A stretch of DNA of 41,796 nt from Terriglobia bacterium (GTDB taxonomy: Bacteria > Acidobacteriota > Terriglobia > UBA7540), in NCBI GenBank assembly GCA_030038235.1, contig JASHPE010000430.1, forward strand, positions 1 through 41,796, read 5' to 3'. The first letter of the stretch is position 1. Every line of letters starts with the position of its first letter. Made by a program: the position numbers and the translations under genes. This document shows positions 15,363 to 23,809 of the stretch, in pieces. Under the pieces are notes generated by a model, which had not been told where the DNA came from, ran no database searches, and was given only the letters and a program-made list of their open reading frames with translations.

Positions 15363-16496
15363 TCAATGCACGGAATCGACAAAGAGTTCCGGCTTACCGA
15401 AAGCTTCGGTAAGGCCGGCCAGAGCCAGTTGTGGGCGCTCGGTTGCTTCCCGCCTGATTTTACGCCAGAAGGCGTCGGGAATTTGCACAAAGACGCGCAC
15501 CATGTCGGGGTCGAACTGGTGCCCGCTCTCGCGCTCCACCTCATCGCGGGCGGCCTCGATGGAAACCGCCGCGCGGTAAGGACGGTCCGAAGTCATGGCG
15601 TCCAGAGTGTCAGCGATAGCGAATATCCGCGCACCCACCGGAATCTCGAGCCCCCGCAAGCCCTGCGGATAGCCGGTGCCGTCCCAACGCTCATGGTGCG
15701 TGAGCACAATCTGTGCCGCAGGCGTCAAGAAAGCAACCCGGCAGACCAATTCGTATCCGATGCGCACGTGCGTCTGCATCAGGGCGGTCTCTTCGGCAGT
15801 CAGGCGGTCCGGCTTCAGCAGAATGGCGTCGGGAATGCCGATCTTGCCCACGTCGTGCAGGAACGAGCCGCGGGCAATCGCGCGTAACTCTTCGCCGGAG
15901 CAGTGCAAGGCGCGTGCCAGCTCCAGGGAAAAATGCGTGACGCGCCGCGAATGTCCCTGGGTCTCGATGTCGCGCAACTCCAGCGCCCCTCCCAAGGCCG
16001 CCAGTGTCTCGTCGTAGGTGTACTCGATCCGCCGGATGGCAGTCTGCAGTTGGCGGGTGCGGCGGTCCACCGTTTCTTCGAGGTTGCTTTGATACCCTTC
16101 CAGCTCGATTTTCGTACGCTCACTCTCGAGCGCGCGCCTGATGCTGTCCACCATCAAGTCGAGCTGCACGGGCTTGACAAGGTAGTCCGCCGCACCTAGC
16201 TTCATAGACTCGATGACGGTGTGAACATCCTCCTCGGATGTGCAGACCACAAAAGGAACGCGAGGCAGGCGCTCACGAAGGTCCTTGAGGAAATCAACCC
16301 CCCATTTGTCCGGAAGGTGCAGCGCCGAAAGTACGAGATCAAAGGACCCGGCTCGCAGGCTCGCCTCCGCTTGCGCCGCATTCTCGACCGCCACACACTC
16401 CTGCCCTTCCAGGACCAATCGTGCGGAGATTAGTGCGCGCACAGCGGGATCGCTGTCCACCACGAGAATCCTGGCTTTGCCTGCCGGATCGCTCAT
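15363..16496 (-). CDS. HD-GYP cyclic-di-GMP phosphodiesterase with degenerate receiver domain
   Basis: The protein has 377 residues from ATG 16496. The frame extends to a TTG at 16556, but that TTG is the first base triplet of a good -35 box, so the shorter form is preferred. No strong ribosome site is seen. Residues 8-125 form a CheY-like receiver, but the phosphoacceptor Asp is replaced by Ala58 (LVLSALHLPDKWG) and the second acidic-pocket residue by Ser15 (VVDSDP). The Lys in LVKP is kept. Phosphorylation is therefore unlikely. After a coiled linker comes the HD-GYP domain, with HDVGKIGIP near residue 212, HHERWDGTGYPQGL near 265, and ADTLDAMTSDRPYR. It should hydrolyse c-di-GMP. It precedes the REC-GGDEF gene. 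Confidence 0.93.
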   Translation of the reverse strand: MSDPAGKARILVVDSDPAVRALISARLVLEGQECVAVENAAQAEASLRAGSFDLVLSALHLPDKWGVDFLKDLRERLPRVPFVVCTSEEDVHTVIESMKLGAADYLVKPVQLDLMVDSIRRALESERTKIELEGYQSNLEETVDRRTRQLQTAIRRIEYTYDETLAALGGALELRDIETQGHSRRVTHFSLELARALHCSGEELRAIARGSFLHDVGKIGIPDAILLKPDRLTAEETALMQTHVRIGYELVCRVAFLTPAAQIVLTHHERWDGTGYPQGLRGLEIPVGARIFAIADTLDAMTSDRPYRAAVSIEAARDEVERESGHQFDPDMVRVFVQIPDAFWRKIRREATERPQLALAGLTEAFGKPELFVDSVH

Positions 16497-16527
16497 AAGC
16501 GTAACGGGGGGAAACTTATAAAATGCG

Positions 16528-16556
16528 ATGGTAAATGGTGATGCGATTGATGTCAA
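16528..16556 (-). promoter_or_regulatory. sigma-70-type promoter for the HD-GYP / GGDEF genes
   Basis: Read on the minus strand: TTGACA (16551-16556, perfect -35), a 17-bp spacer, then TACCAT (16528-16533, 4 of 6 for the -10). Transcription would start near 16521, about 25 bp before the ATG at 16496. Confidence 0.55.
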
Positions 16557-16583
16557 CCTGGTACAGAACCGGGTGGGGCAAGG

Positions 16584-18608
16584 TCACATGTGTTCGGGAA
16601 CTTCGATGCCGAGCAGGCCCAGCGTCGCACTCAATGTCTCGCTGACCAGTCGGACGAGGAAGAGCAGGAAAGAGCGGCGCGCAGGATCGGGCTCAGCAAG
16701 CACGCGGTGGTGGTGATAGAAGTTGTTGAACGCCTGAGCGAGACGAAAGGCGTACTTGGCGAGCACGGCCGGCTCTTCGGAAGCCTCCGCCTGCCGGACC
16801 GTCATTTCGAGCTGCGCGGCCAGCACCACCAATTCCCAGAACTCGCGTCCTTCAGCACCCTCGAGAAAAGTTTGCAGCGCGTCGGTAGACGGGGCGCTTT
16901 CCGGCGAACCCGATTCCGCATCGATGGCCGGCTGGCCCTCGGCTTTGCGGAAGATGCTGCGGGCACGCACGACACTGTATTGCAAATAAGGTCCGGTCTC
17001 ACCTTCGAACGCCAGCGCGTCCTTGAAATCGAAGGCGATGGTCGACCGGCTGGTGAACTTCAGCAGGAAGTAGCGCAGAGCCGCCACGCCGACCATGCGC
17101 GCGTAGGCCTCCTGCTCCGAAGCATCCGAGGTCATCCCGCGATCGCGCACCTCGGCGAGAGCCTTCTCGATCACGGCGTCGATCAGTTCGTCAGCCTTCA
17201 CGCCGAGGCCGCGGCGTCCCGACACCTCGACGTAAGCCCGCTGGCGGTCGCTCTCCGAGGGAGCGATACCGAGCGCTTCGGCGGCGGACAGCGAAAGATT
17301 CACCATCTCGTAGGCGAAATGATGCATATGCTCCGCCTGCTCGTGATAGCCGAGCTCGCGAAAGGCGGCGGCGACCACGCGTTGCAGATAGGACTGCCGG
17401 CTGTCGATAACCACATAAGCGTCGGAGGCGCCTCCGAATGAGGGCGCCCCGCGAGCTTGGGTGTTTGTGGTCGTGCGCCAGAGCTGGTGGCCGTCCGGGT
17501 AGGTGTAGAAGCGCTCGTAACCGAAATCGCGTCCCAGCAGGCCGAACTTCCACAGGTGATAGGCAATGTCCTTGCCGACGTAGGTCACGGTTCCGTTCGA
17601 GCGCACGATGATCTTCACGTCGCGTTCGCCACCCTCTTCACCTGTGTCTCCCGCTTCCCCAGCCTCCGCAGGGCCCTCCTCCCCGCTGAGGCTCATCACC
17701 CAGCAGCCACTGTTCTTGCCCGACTCTTCGAAACGCAAGGCACCGCGCTGCTTTAGCAGCTCGAAAGCGTATTTCCAGAAGTCGAGGCGCAGGATGTCGC
17801 TCTCCTCGACCAGAAGGTCGTAGCGGATGCCCAGCCGCAGCGCGGTTTGCAAATGCAGGCGGACGATGGCGGTCGAGATCAGCTCGCCCATCTCGGCCAC
17901 GGGTCCGTGGCCCTCCTCGATCGCTTTCAGGGTATCGAGCCGCCGCGCGACCAGTGCAGGGTCCTGTTCGTAGGCCTGCGTCACTCGCGCATAAAGATCC
18001 CAGCAGTAGTAGTCGAAGCGGAGGGCGGGGTCGGCGACGAGCGCGCGCACTTCGTCCACGCTCTTGCCCTCGATATGGACGAATCCGACCACCACGTCGG
18101 CCACCTGGACGCCCGTGTCGTCAATGTAGTTCTGCACCTCGACGCTTCTTCCGGCGAATCGCAGCAGGCGAGCGAACGTATCGCCGAGCACCGAGTTACG
18201 CAAGTGACCTACGTGGGCGGCTTTGTTGGGATTGATGCTGGTGTGTTCCACCAGTACCTTGCCGTCGCCAGCCTGCGTTGTGACCTTAGCCGCGTGGCCG
18301 GCGCGCGTTTCGAAAACGGACGCCGCCAGCGCCGCGCGGTCGAGATAGAGGTTCAGGTATCCGGGTCCGGCCACGCTGACTCGTTCCACGCCCTCCATCG
18401 GCAACATGCGCGCCGCCACGCTCTCGGCGATCTTGCGCGGAGGCTGGCGAAGCTGCTTCCCGAGCTCGAAGCAGGCCGTGATGGAAGCGTCGCCCAGATC
18501 GGCGTTCGGCGGAAAGCCAAGCGCGGGCTGCTCAATTCGCAGGCCGAATTGTTCTTCCACCACCTGCGTGAATCGCTCGCGAACGCGGCTCAGAATCTCG
18601 AGATACAA
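16584..18608 (-). CDS. argS: arginyl-tRNA synthetase
   Basis: The protein has 674 residues from TTG 18608; a GTG at 18617 would add three. The TTG was chosen because TTGGAG lies eight bases before it, whereas the GTG overlaps that site, and 'YLEI' is the usual beginning. It charges tRNA-Arg with arginine in the cytoplasm. Visible are the Add-1-like N-terminal domain, the class I HIGH motif as HVGH within EHTSINPNKAAHVGHLRNS, YIDDTGVQVADV, 'TYVGKDIAYHLWKFG', and 'GRRGLGVKADELID' in the place of KMSK. The C-terminal anticodon-binding helical domain ends LLGIEVPEHM, a typical ArgRS end. It is longer than the common 550-590 residues, partly because of a Gly/Glu-rich insert near residue 330. It is divergent from the polysaccharide locus. 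Confidence 0.97.
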   Translation of the reverse strand: MYLEILSRVRERFTQVVEEQFGLRIEQPALGFPPNADLGDASITACFELGKQLRQPPRKIAESVAARMLPMEGVERVSVAGPGYLNLYLDRAALAASVFETRAGHAAKVTTQAGDGKVLVEHTSINPNKAAHVGHLRNSVLGDTFARLLRFAGRSVEVQNYIDDTGVQVADVVVGFVHIEGKSVDEVRALVADPALRFDYYCWDLYARVTQAYEQDPALVARRLDTLKAIEEGHGPVAEMGELISTAIVRLHLQTALRLGIRYDLLVEESDILRLDFWKYAFELLKQRGALRFEESGKNSGCWVMSLSGEEGPAEAGEAGDTGEEGGERDVKIIVRSNGTVTYVGKDIAYHLWKFGLLGRDFGYERFYTYPDGHQLWRTTTNTQARGAPSFGGASDAYVVIDSRQSYLQRVVAAAFRELGYHEQAEHMHHFAYEMVNLSLSAAEALGIAPSESDRQRAYVEVSGRRGLGVKADELIDAVIEKALAEVRDRGMTSDASEQEAYARMVGVAALRYFLLKFTSRSTIAFDFKDALAFEGETGPYLQYSVVRARSIFRKAEGQPAIDAESGSPESAPSTDALQTFLEGAEGREFWELVVLAAQLEMTVRQAEASEEPAVLAKYAFRLAQAFNNFYHHHRVLAEPDPARRSFLLFLVRLVSETLSATLGLLGIEVPEHM

Positions 18609-18800
18609 GAAACACACTCCAATGTGGCAAGCGGCTGGTTTGAACTAAATTGCGCCACGGATTACGCCAATCGGACCCCGACTAGCTCTCAGTATACCGC
18701 AGCGCCGCCCGAAGGCATCGGCGCTGGATGCGCTCTCTGGAGTATGTTAGTAGTGCGTGCCGGAGCGCGCGTGGCGTGCCGCAGGCGAAACGGGAGATTG

Positions 18801-19880
18801 GTGGTAACGAAAAAGATCAAGGCCGTTTTGTTCTCGGTGAGCGGAGGCGCCGGAGTGACGGATTGGTGCCTGAACACCCGCTGGCGGCAGCAAAGGCTGG
18901 TGATTCTCTGTTATCACGGAACATCGCTCGCTGACGAACATCTCTGGGATCCTGACCTCTACATCACTCGTGACCGGCTGCACGACAGGCTTTCGTACCT
19001 TTGCCGGAAGCGATGCTCCGTGCTGCCCCTCGCGGAAGCGCTGGAACGCCTCTATCAGGGGACCCTGCCGCCGCGAAGCGTCGCCATCACTTACGACGAC
19101 GGCACTTACGATTTCTACCGGGTCGCGCTTCCCGTAATCCGGGGGTTCAACTACCCGGTGACCGTTTACCTCACCACGTACTACAGCGATCACAACCAGC
19201 CGGTCTTCAACGTCATGCTCAGGTATCTGCTATGGAAAGCTCGGGGACAAGTGCTCCATCTTCCCGAGGTGTTCCCGGCTGATGTATCGCTCAGGGGGCA
19301 CTCACTGACAGAAGCGGCGGCCGTCATCCGGCAATTCGCCGTTCAGAACGGTCTGAGCGGGAGCCAGAAGGATCTTCTCCTGGTCCGTCTTGCGCAAGCG
19401 CTCGAAATCGACTACGACGGCATTCGGCAGGCGCGTCTGTTGCACCTGATGACGCCCGAAGAGGCGGCAGATGCGGCGCGCAGCGGCGCCGATATCCAGC
19501 TTCACACCCATCGCCATCGCCTGTACGATTCCATAAGGGCGTTTCAGGCGGAGGTCGAGGAAAACCGCCGGCGCGTCGAGTCCATCACGGCGCGTCCCGC
19601 CAATCACTTTTGCTACCCGGGCGGATGCCACCTGCCGGAGTTTCCCGAATGGCTCCGCGAAATCGGCGTCGTTTCGGCCACGACCACCGTAACGGGCGTC
19701 GCGACGAAGGCTAGTGATCCGCTGCTGCTGCCCAGAGTGATCGACACCAGCAACCTGTCTTCCGCAGAATTCGCGGCCTGGGTGAGCGGACTGGCAGCAC
19801 TGCTCCCGCGAAGGCAACACGAGCTCAATATGGGGCCGCTCGTTCGGGTCGGGGCTGATGTAAGCGCTGAGCTGCCATAG
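18801..19880 (+). CDS. polysaccharide deacetylase (NodB homology, CE4) 1
   Basis: The protein has 359 residues if started at GTG 18801, preceded by GGGAG four bases upstream. An ATG at 18744 in the same frame would add a 19-residue Arg-rich leader and has no spaced ribosome site. The frame remains open far upstream only as antisense of argS. It contains the NodB fold: LVILCYHGTSL at the start, metal-binding Asp pair in ITYDDGTYDFY (about 96-101), and the metal His pair in LHTHRHRLYD (H-x-x-x-H type, about 233-237). Motif 3 NHFCYPGGCHLPEF follows. It likely removes N- or O-acetyl groups from a polysaccharide or a lipid-linked sugar. No signal peptide is obvious, so it may act on the cytoplasmic side. 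It is the first gene of the large polysaccharide locus. Confidence 0.87.
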   Translation: MVTKKIKAVLFSVSGGAGVTDWCLNTRWRQQRLVILCYHGTSLADEHLWDPDLYITRDRLHDRLSYLCRKRCSVLPLAEALERLYQGTLPPRSVAITYDDGTYDFYRVALPVIRGFNYPVTVYLTTYYSDHNQPVFNVMLRYLLWKARGQVLHLPEVFPADVSLRGHSLTEAAAVIRQFAVQNGLSGSQKDLLLVRLAQALEIDYDGIRQARLLHLMTPEEAADAARSGADIQLHTHRHRLYDSIRAFQAEVEENRRRVESITARPANHFCYPGGCHLPEFPEWLREIGVVSATTTVTGVATKASDPLLLPRVIDTSNLSSAEFAAWVSGLAALLPRRQHELNMGPLVRVGADVSAELP

Positions 19881-19993
19881 CCCGTCGGGTGTCCTGCCGC
19901 ATCATCTCAGCAGCTTACACTTTGCGGCCCAAAGACCTCGCGCGAGAATCAACTTAGAGAAGGTGGCTTGGCCGTTTACAGCAAACGCCGCCC

Positions 19994-20764
19994 ATGACAA
20001 TGACTGGCCTGCTGACGAACGTTGAATACCGGATTCTCAAGAGTATCTGTTCCGGTAACCCCGATTGCTGCAGCGGAAGCGCGTACGAAGGCAAGTCAAA
20101 GCTGGAGATCCTGTTAGGGAAGGAGTTCCTTGGAAAGATTCAAGGAAAGGTTGTCATCGACTTCGGCTGCGGCGAAGGAGCCGAGGCGATTGAACTGGCG
20201 CAGCGCGGAGCAAGGCGCGTGATCGGCATTGACATCCGGGAGGACATTCTGCAAAGGGCTACAGAGAAGGCGCAAGCGACGGGTTTGCAAGGTCGCTGCC
20301 TCTTCGCAACATCCGCAGCAGAACTTGCCGACGTCGTGGTTTCGATCGATGCGTTCGAGCATTTTGCCGATCCGGCTGCCGTCCTGAATGCTATAGACGG
20401 GCTTCTCAAGCCTCAGGGCGAGGTGCTCGCCAGTTTCGGCCCCACATGGTACCACCCCCTGGGCGGGCACCTGTTCTCGGTGTTTCCGTGGGCGCATCTG
20501 CTGTTCAGCGAGAAGGCTTTGATCCGCTGGCGATCCGACTTCAAGACGGACGGCGCCACGCGCTTCAGCGAGGTGGAGGGCGGGCTGAACCAGATGACGA
20601 TCCGACGGTTCGAAGAGGTGGTCTCCCGCAGCGGCTTCCACTTTGCCTCGATGGAACTGGTGCCCATTCGGAAGCTTCGGCCTTTCCATAATCGCCGGAC
20701 GCGCGAGTTTACGACCGCAGTCGTGCGCTGCCGCCTGGTTAAGGCGGGCACTTCGCGCGGTTAG
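19994..20764 (+). CDS. SAM-dependent class I methyltransferase
   Basis: The protein has 256 residues. The SAM-binding motif I is VVIDFGCGEGAEAIEL (about 53-68), followed by the acidic end of strand 2 in VIGIDIREDIL, and the motif 'VVSIDAFEHFADPAAVLNAIDGLLKPQGEVL', typical of the Methyltransf_11/UbiE-like group. The C-terminal part (WYHPLGGHLFSVFPWAHLLFSE) is rich in aromatic residues and resembles sugar or lipid methyltransferases in polysaccharide clusters. It probably methylates a sugar or lipid intermediate; the substrate is unknown. The ATG at 19994 has a second in-frame ATG at 20000, and neither has a strong ribosome site. It lies between a polysaccharide deacetylase and a secreted protein on the same strand. 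Confidence 0.85.
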   Translation: MTMTGLLTNVEYRILKSICSGNPDCCSGSAYEGKSKLEILLGKEFLGKIQGKVVIDFGCGEGAEAIELAQRGARRVIGIDIREDILQRATEKAQATGLQGRCLFATSAAELADVVVSIDAFEHFADPAAVLNAIDGLLKPQGEVLASFGPTWYHPLGGHLFSVFPWAHLLFSEKALIRWRSDFKTDGATRFSEVEGGLNQMTIRRFEEVVSRSGFHFASMELVPIRKLRPFHNRRTREFTTAVVRCRLVKAGTSRG

Positions 20765-20821
20765 AATCGCTTTCTGAGGGTTCGCCGGTGACGTACACTA
20801 GCCTATGGGGAACTGGACGGA

Positions 20822-22234
20822 ATGAGGACGCGCCCTATTTCAAAGTCGGTGCTGACCGCAGTCCTGGCTGCCGCCGGCGCTGGCGCCCTCTGGTTTGGCG
20901 CGGGAGGCCAGACTTCTTACCGTGTTCAGGCGGGCCAGCAGGCCGCTTCTGAGTGCGGGCCGCCTCATTACTGCGCTCGTACCGACCAGAAGGCGGTTCC
21001 TTACCCTGAGCCGCCGCCGGGAATGGCTGCCGCCGGATCGAGCGTCGCCGATCCAGCTTTTGGTTCACGGATCCTGCGCATAACGGATGCCTCTCTGGCC
21101 CCGCGCGGCGGGCCAATGCACACGCCGGCTTCGTCCGAGCAGAATGCCTGGAACACCACAAGCACAGCGTTCTACGTGGGCGACGACGGGGGTGGTTACT
21201 GGGTCTTCAGTTTTGACCCCAACGCGATGACGGCTTCGCCGAACGGTGGCCGCCTGGCGACATGGCGTAGTGAGCCGGAATTCAGTTATACCCAAGCCAA
21301 CCTACTTTATGGGATCGATGGGCGCTCAAGCGTATTGCAGCAGTACGACGTCACGAGCCACAAGCTCAAAACCATTGACGATCCTTTGAAGTGCGCGCAC
21401 CTCGCCCCTTCCGACCACGGCTCGGACATTTCGGTGAGCGCCGACGATAATCGGTTCATGGCAGTGTTCGGTCCTCGGCAGGACCAGAACACCCTGGTCT
21501 ACATCTACGATCGGAAACAGGGCTGCCGGTGGTATAACGCTGAGACGGGGGAAGTGGGTGGAGGCTGGGGCCCGGCGGGAACCATCAACGCCCCTTACCG
21601 ATACGGAATTCACAACGCGCGCCTCTCCAAGTCCGGTGATTTCGTCGCGATTGCGGGTGGCGGCGGCCTCGGTGGTACTGCGATTTGGGAAGTGGCCACG
21701 ACAAACGTGACGCTGTGCACGAACGCCGCGCTGCAGTGCGGTGGGCATCGCGCTCTCGGCTATTCTCACCTGTTGAATTCGGCGGACAGCAGGCATCCTC
21801 TGGATTTTGTCGTCCGGCCGTTGGGCGATCTGCAGTCTATGACGCACCTCGTTGAGCCGCTGCCGAAGCAACCTACAGCGTCAAACTGGTACGACTACCA
21901 CCTTTCGTGGAACTACATCAATCCCCAGGACACAACTCCCGCGTGCTTCTCAACCTATCGTTACGACAATCCGGTAGGCGAGGGGATGGCTCCACGGGTG
22001 CTTGGCCCCTGGGAGAACGAGATCGATTGCGTAGAAACCGACGGCAGAGCGTCCACAATCTGGCGCTTCGCACACACCTACAGCACCGCGAGGAACGGCT
22101 TCTGGTCATCGCCGCGCGGCAATGTTTCACAGGACGGGCGCTTCTACATGTTCACATCAGATTGGGAAGATGAATTGGGCCGAGACGCAAATCAACGGTA
22201 CCGGACAGACGTTTTCATTGTCCAGTTGCGCTGA
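20822..22234 (+). CDS. secreted protein of unknown function, possible beta-propeller
   Basis: The protein has 470 residues. A signal peptide (MRTRPISKSVLTAVLAAAGAGALWFGAGGQ) indicates export. I do not recognise a family. The mature part has repeated short beta-like segments with Trp and Gly: YWVFSFDPNAM, YGIDGRSSVLQQYD, DHGSDISVSADDNRFMAVFG, VYIYDRKQGCRWYNAETG, RLSKSGDFVAIAGGGG, NVSQDGRFYMFTSDW. The 'S.DGRF.MF.SDW' type endings resemble propeller blades of WD40/TolB-like proteins, so a propeller is a reasonable guess. Several Cys (CGPPHYC, CTNAALQC) could form disulfides. It lies between the methyltransferase and the flippase, and its stop is only 11 bp before the flippase start, so it belongs to the locus and may bind or cleave the polysaccharide. 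Confidence 0.7.
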   Translation: MRTRPISKSVLTAVLAAAGAGALWFGAGGQTSYRVQAGQQAASECGPPHYCARTDQKAVPYPEPPPGMAAAGSSVADPAFGSRILRITDASLAPRGGPMHTPASSEQNAWNTTSTAFYVGDDGGGYWVFSFDPNAMTASPNGGRLATWRSEPEFSYTQANLLYGIDGRSSVLQQYDVTSHKLKTIDDPLKCAHLAPSDHGSDISVSADDNRFMAVFGPRQDQNTLVYIYDRKQGCRWYNAETGEVGGGWGPAGTINAPYRYGIHNARLSKSGDFVAIAGGGGLGGTAIWEVATTNVTLCTNAALQCGGHRALGYSHLLNSADSRHPLDFVVRPLGDLQSMTHLVEPLPKQPTASNWYDYHLSWNYINPQDTTPACFSTYRYDNPVGEGMAPRVLGPWENEIDCVETDGRASTIWRFAHTYSTARNGFWSSPRGNVSQDGRFYMFTSDWEDELGRDANQRYRTDVFIVQLR

Positions 22235-22245
22235 GGGGGACGCTC

Positions 22246-23763
22246 TTGGATTCTCAGGAAGCTGCCGCGGCCACCGTCAGTGATGGAGCTGCGACCGGCG
22301 GGCCGAAAGCAAACACCCATCTCGACCGTTCCCTTTCCAGCAGTGTTGCCTGGAGGGCAGCCGCTGACTGGACCAGCCAGATCCTCACGTGGGCAGGATT
22401 CCTCGTCGTCGCCCGGCTGCTCTCACCCTCTGACTTCGGAATCGTATCCATGGCGGTGATTCTGTTCGCCTACCTTCGATACGTGGGCGAATTCGGCATC
22501 CCTGCCACTGTTGTGAACCTGCGCTCAATGACCGACGACCAGATTGCGCAACTGAACACGCTCGGAGTATTGCTGGGCGTCATCTGCTTTGGCCTCAGTT
22601 GCGCGCTTGCCGGGCCCATGGCGGCCTTTTTCAGAACTCCGAAGCTCGCCCGCGTGGTGGTGGTCACGTGTTCGGCGCTCGTGGCACTCGGCATCAGGGC
22701 CGTGCCCGAAGGCCTGCTGATGAAGGACCTGCGATTTCGCTGGCTGGCGCTTGTGAACGCCGGATGTGACGTGCTCGCCGCCGCTGTGACCCTCGTGCTC
22801 GCCTTCAAAGGATTCGCTTACTGGGCCCTCGTGCTCGGCAACCTCTCTGCCGACGTGACCCGGAGCGCGTTGCTGGTGCGAGCCCGGCCGCAGCCCTTCC
22901 TGCTGCCGCGTCTGAAATCCATACGGAATGAGTTACAATTCGGCTGGCACGTGTTGGTCTCGACTTTGGCCTGGTCGTCCTGCGAGAGACTTGATAATGC
23001 CACAGCCGGGCGCGTCCTCGGGGCCGCGCCGCTCGGGGCCTACTCCATCGCCTGGGACCTGGCGAACGTTCCCCTCGAAAAAATCACAACCTTGGTCACG
23101 ACGGTAGCGCCGTCGTACTTGGCTGCCGTCCAGGCGGACCTAGCCGCGCTACGCCGATACGTCAGGGTGCTTACCGAATTCATCTCCCTCGTGACCTTTC
23201 CGGCGACTGTCGGCATGGCACTGGTGGCGCGCGACCTCGTGCCGCTGGTCCTCGGACAAAAGTGGCGAGCCGCCATACCGATTCTGGAGGTGCTTGCGGC
23301 CTATGCCGCCGTTCGGTCCGTAGTAGCCCTTCTCACCAAGGTTCTGAACGCCAGGCATCGCGCACGATTCGTCATGTGGAATCAATTGGCGGCCCTGGTT
23401 ATTCTGCCCTCGGCGTTCTACATCGGCAGCCATTGGGGCGCGACCGGAATCGCCTGGGGGTGGGTCGTCGGATACCCTCTGGTTGCGATTCCGCTCTACT
23501 GGAAGACATTCCGCACCATCGGTATGCAGATTGGAGAGTACGTTCAGAGCTTGAGACCCGCGCTTACCGGGACAGCGGTGATGGTCATTTGCGTGGCGAC
23601 GTTGAGAGTGGAGTTTCAGCCCGGCCGGAGCCTTCTCGCTCGTCTAATCGTCGAGGTGGTGGCAGGCGTTGCCGCTTATGGAGGCGCCTTGCTGCTGTTT
23701 CATCGCCAGCGAATCCTCGGATTCTTCAGCATGGCCAAGAGCTTGCGGCAAGGGAGAGTGTGA
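22246..23763 (+). CDS. oligosaccharide flippase (Wzx-like, MOP superfamily)
   Basis: The protein has 505 residues with about 12-14 hydrophobic segments. It is an inner-membrane flippase moving lipid-linked oligosaccharide across the membrane. The N-terminus 'SSVAWRAAADWTSQILTWAGFLVVARLLSPSDFGIVSMAVILFAYLRYVGEFGI' is typical of the polysaccharide synthesis family (Polysacc_synt). 'GHVLVSTLAW' style helices and 'LGQKWRAAIPILEVLAAYA' later in the protein are also characteristic. The start is TTG at 22246 with GAGGGGG (22233-22239) six bases upstream; the ribosome site overlaps the stop of the preceding gene. Translational coupling with that gene is likely. It supports a Wzy-dependent pathway together with the O-antigen ligase/polymerase-like gene at 29356. 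Confidence 0.92.
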   Translation: MDSQEAAAATVSDGAATGGPKANTHLDRSLSSSVAWRAAADWTSQILTWAGFLVVARLLSPSDFGIVSMAVILFAYLRYVGEFGIPATVVNLRSMTDDQIAQLNTLGVLLGVICFGLSCALAGPMAAFFRTPKLARVVVVTCSALVALGIRAVPEGLLMKDLRFRWLALVNAGCDVLAAAVTLVLAFKGFAYWALVLGNLSADVTRSALLVRARPQPFLLPRLKSIRNELQFGWHVLVSTLAWSSCERLDNATAGRVLGAAPLGAYSIAWDLANVPLEKITTLVTTVAPSYLAAVQADLAALRRYVRVLTEFISLVTFPATVGMALVARDLVPLVLGQKWRAAIPILEVLAAYAAVRSVVALLTKVLNARHRARFVMWNQLAALVILPSAFYIGSHWGATGIAWGWVVGYPLVAIPLYWKTFRTIGMQIGEYVQSLRPALTGTAVMVICVATLRVEFQPGRSLLARLIVEVVAGVAAYGGALLLFHRQRILGFFSMAKSLRQGRV

Positions 23764-23809
23764 GGCAAAGCGTGTACGGTTCGGCCCAAAAGAGCAGAGC
23801 TTTCTCCGC

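Noticed and set aside
16551..16556. TTG as start codon of the HD-GYP gene
   Set aside because: This TTGACA fits a perfect -35 box with a -10 at 17-bp spacing; the added residues are hydrophobic filler before the receiver, so ATG 16496 is preferred.
17847..18743. Plus-strand frame opposite argS that continues into the deacetylase gene
   Set aside because: This part is antisense to argS and shows no domain. The recognisable deacetylase starts at about 18801.
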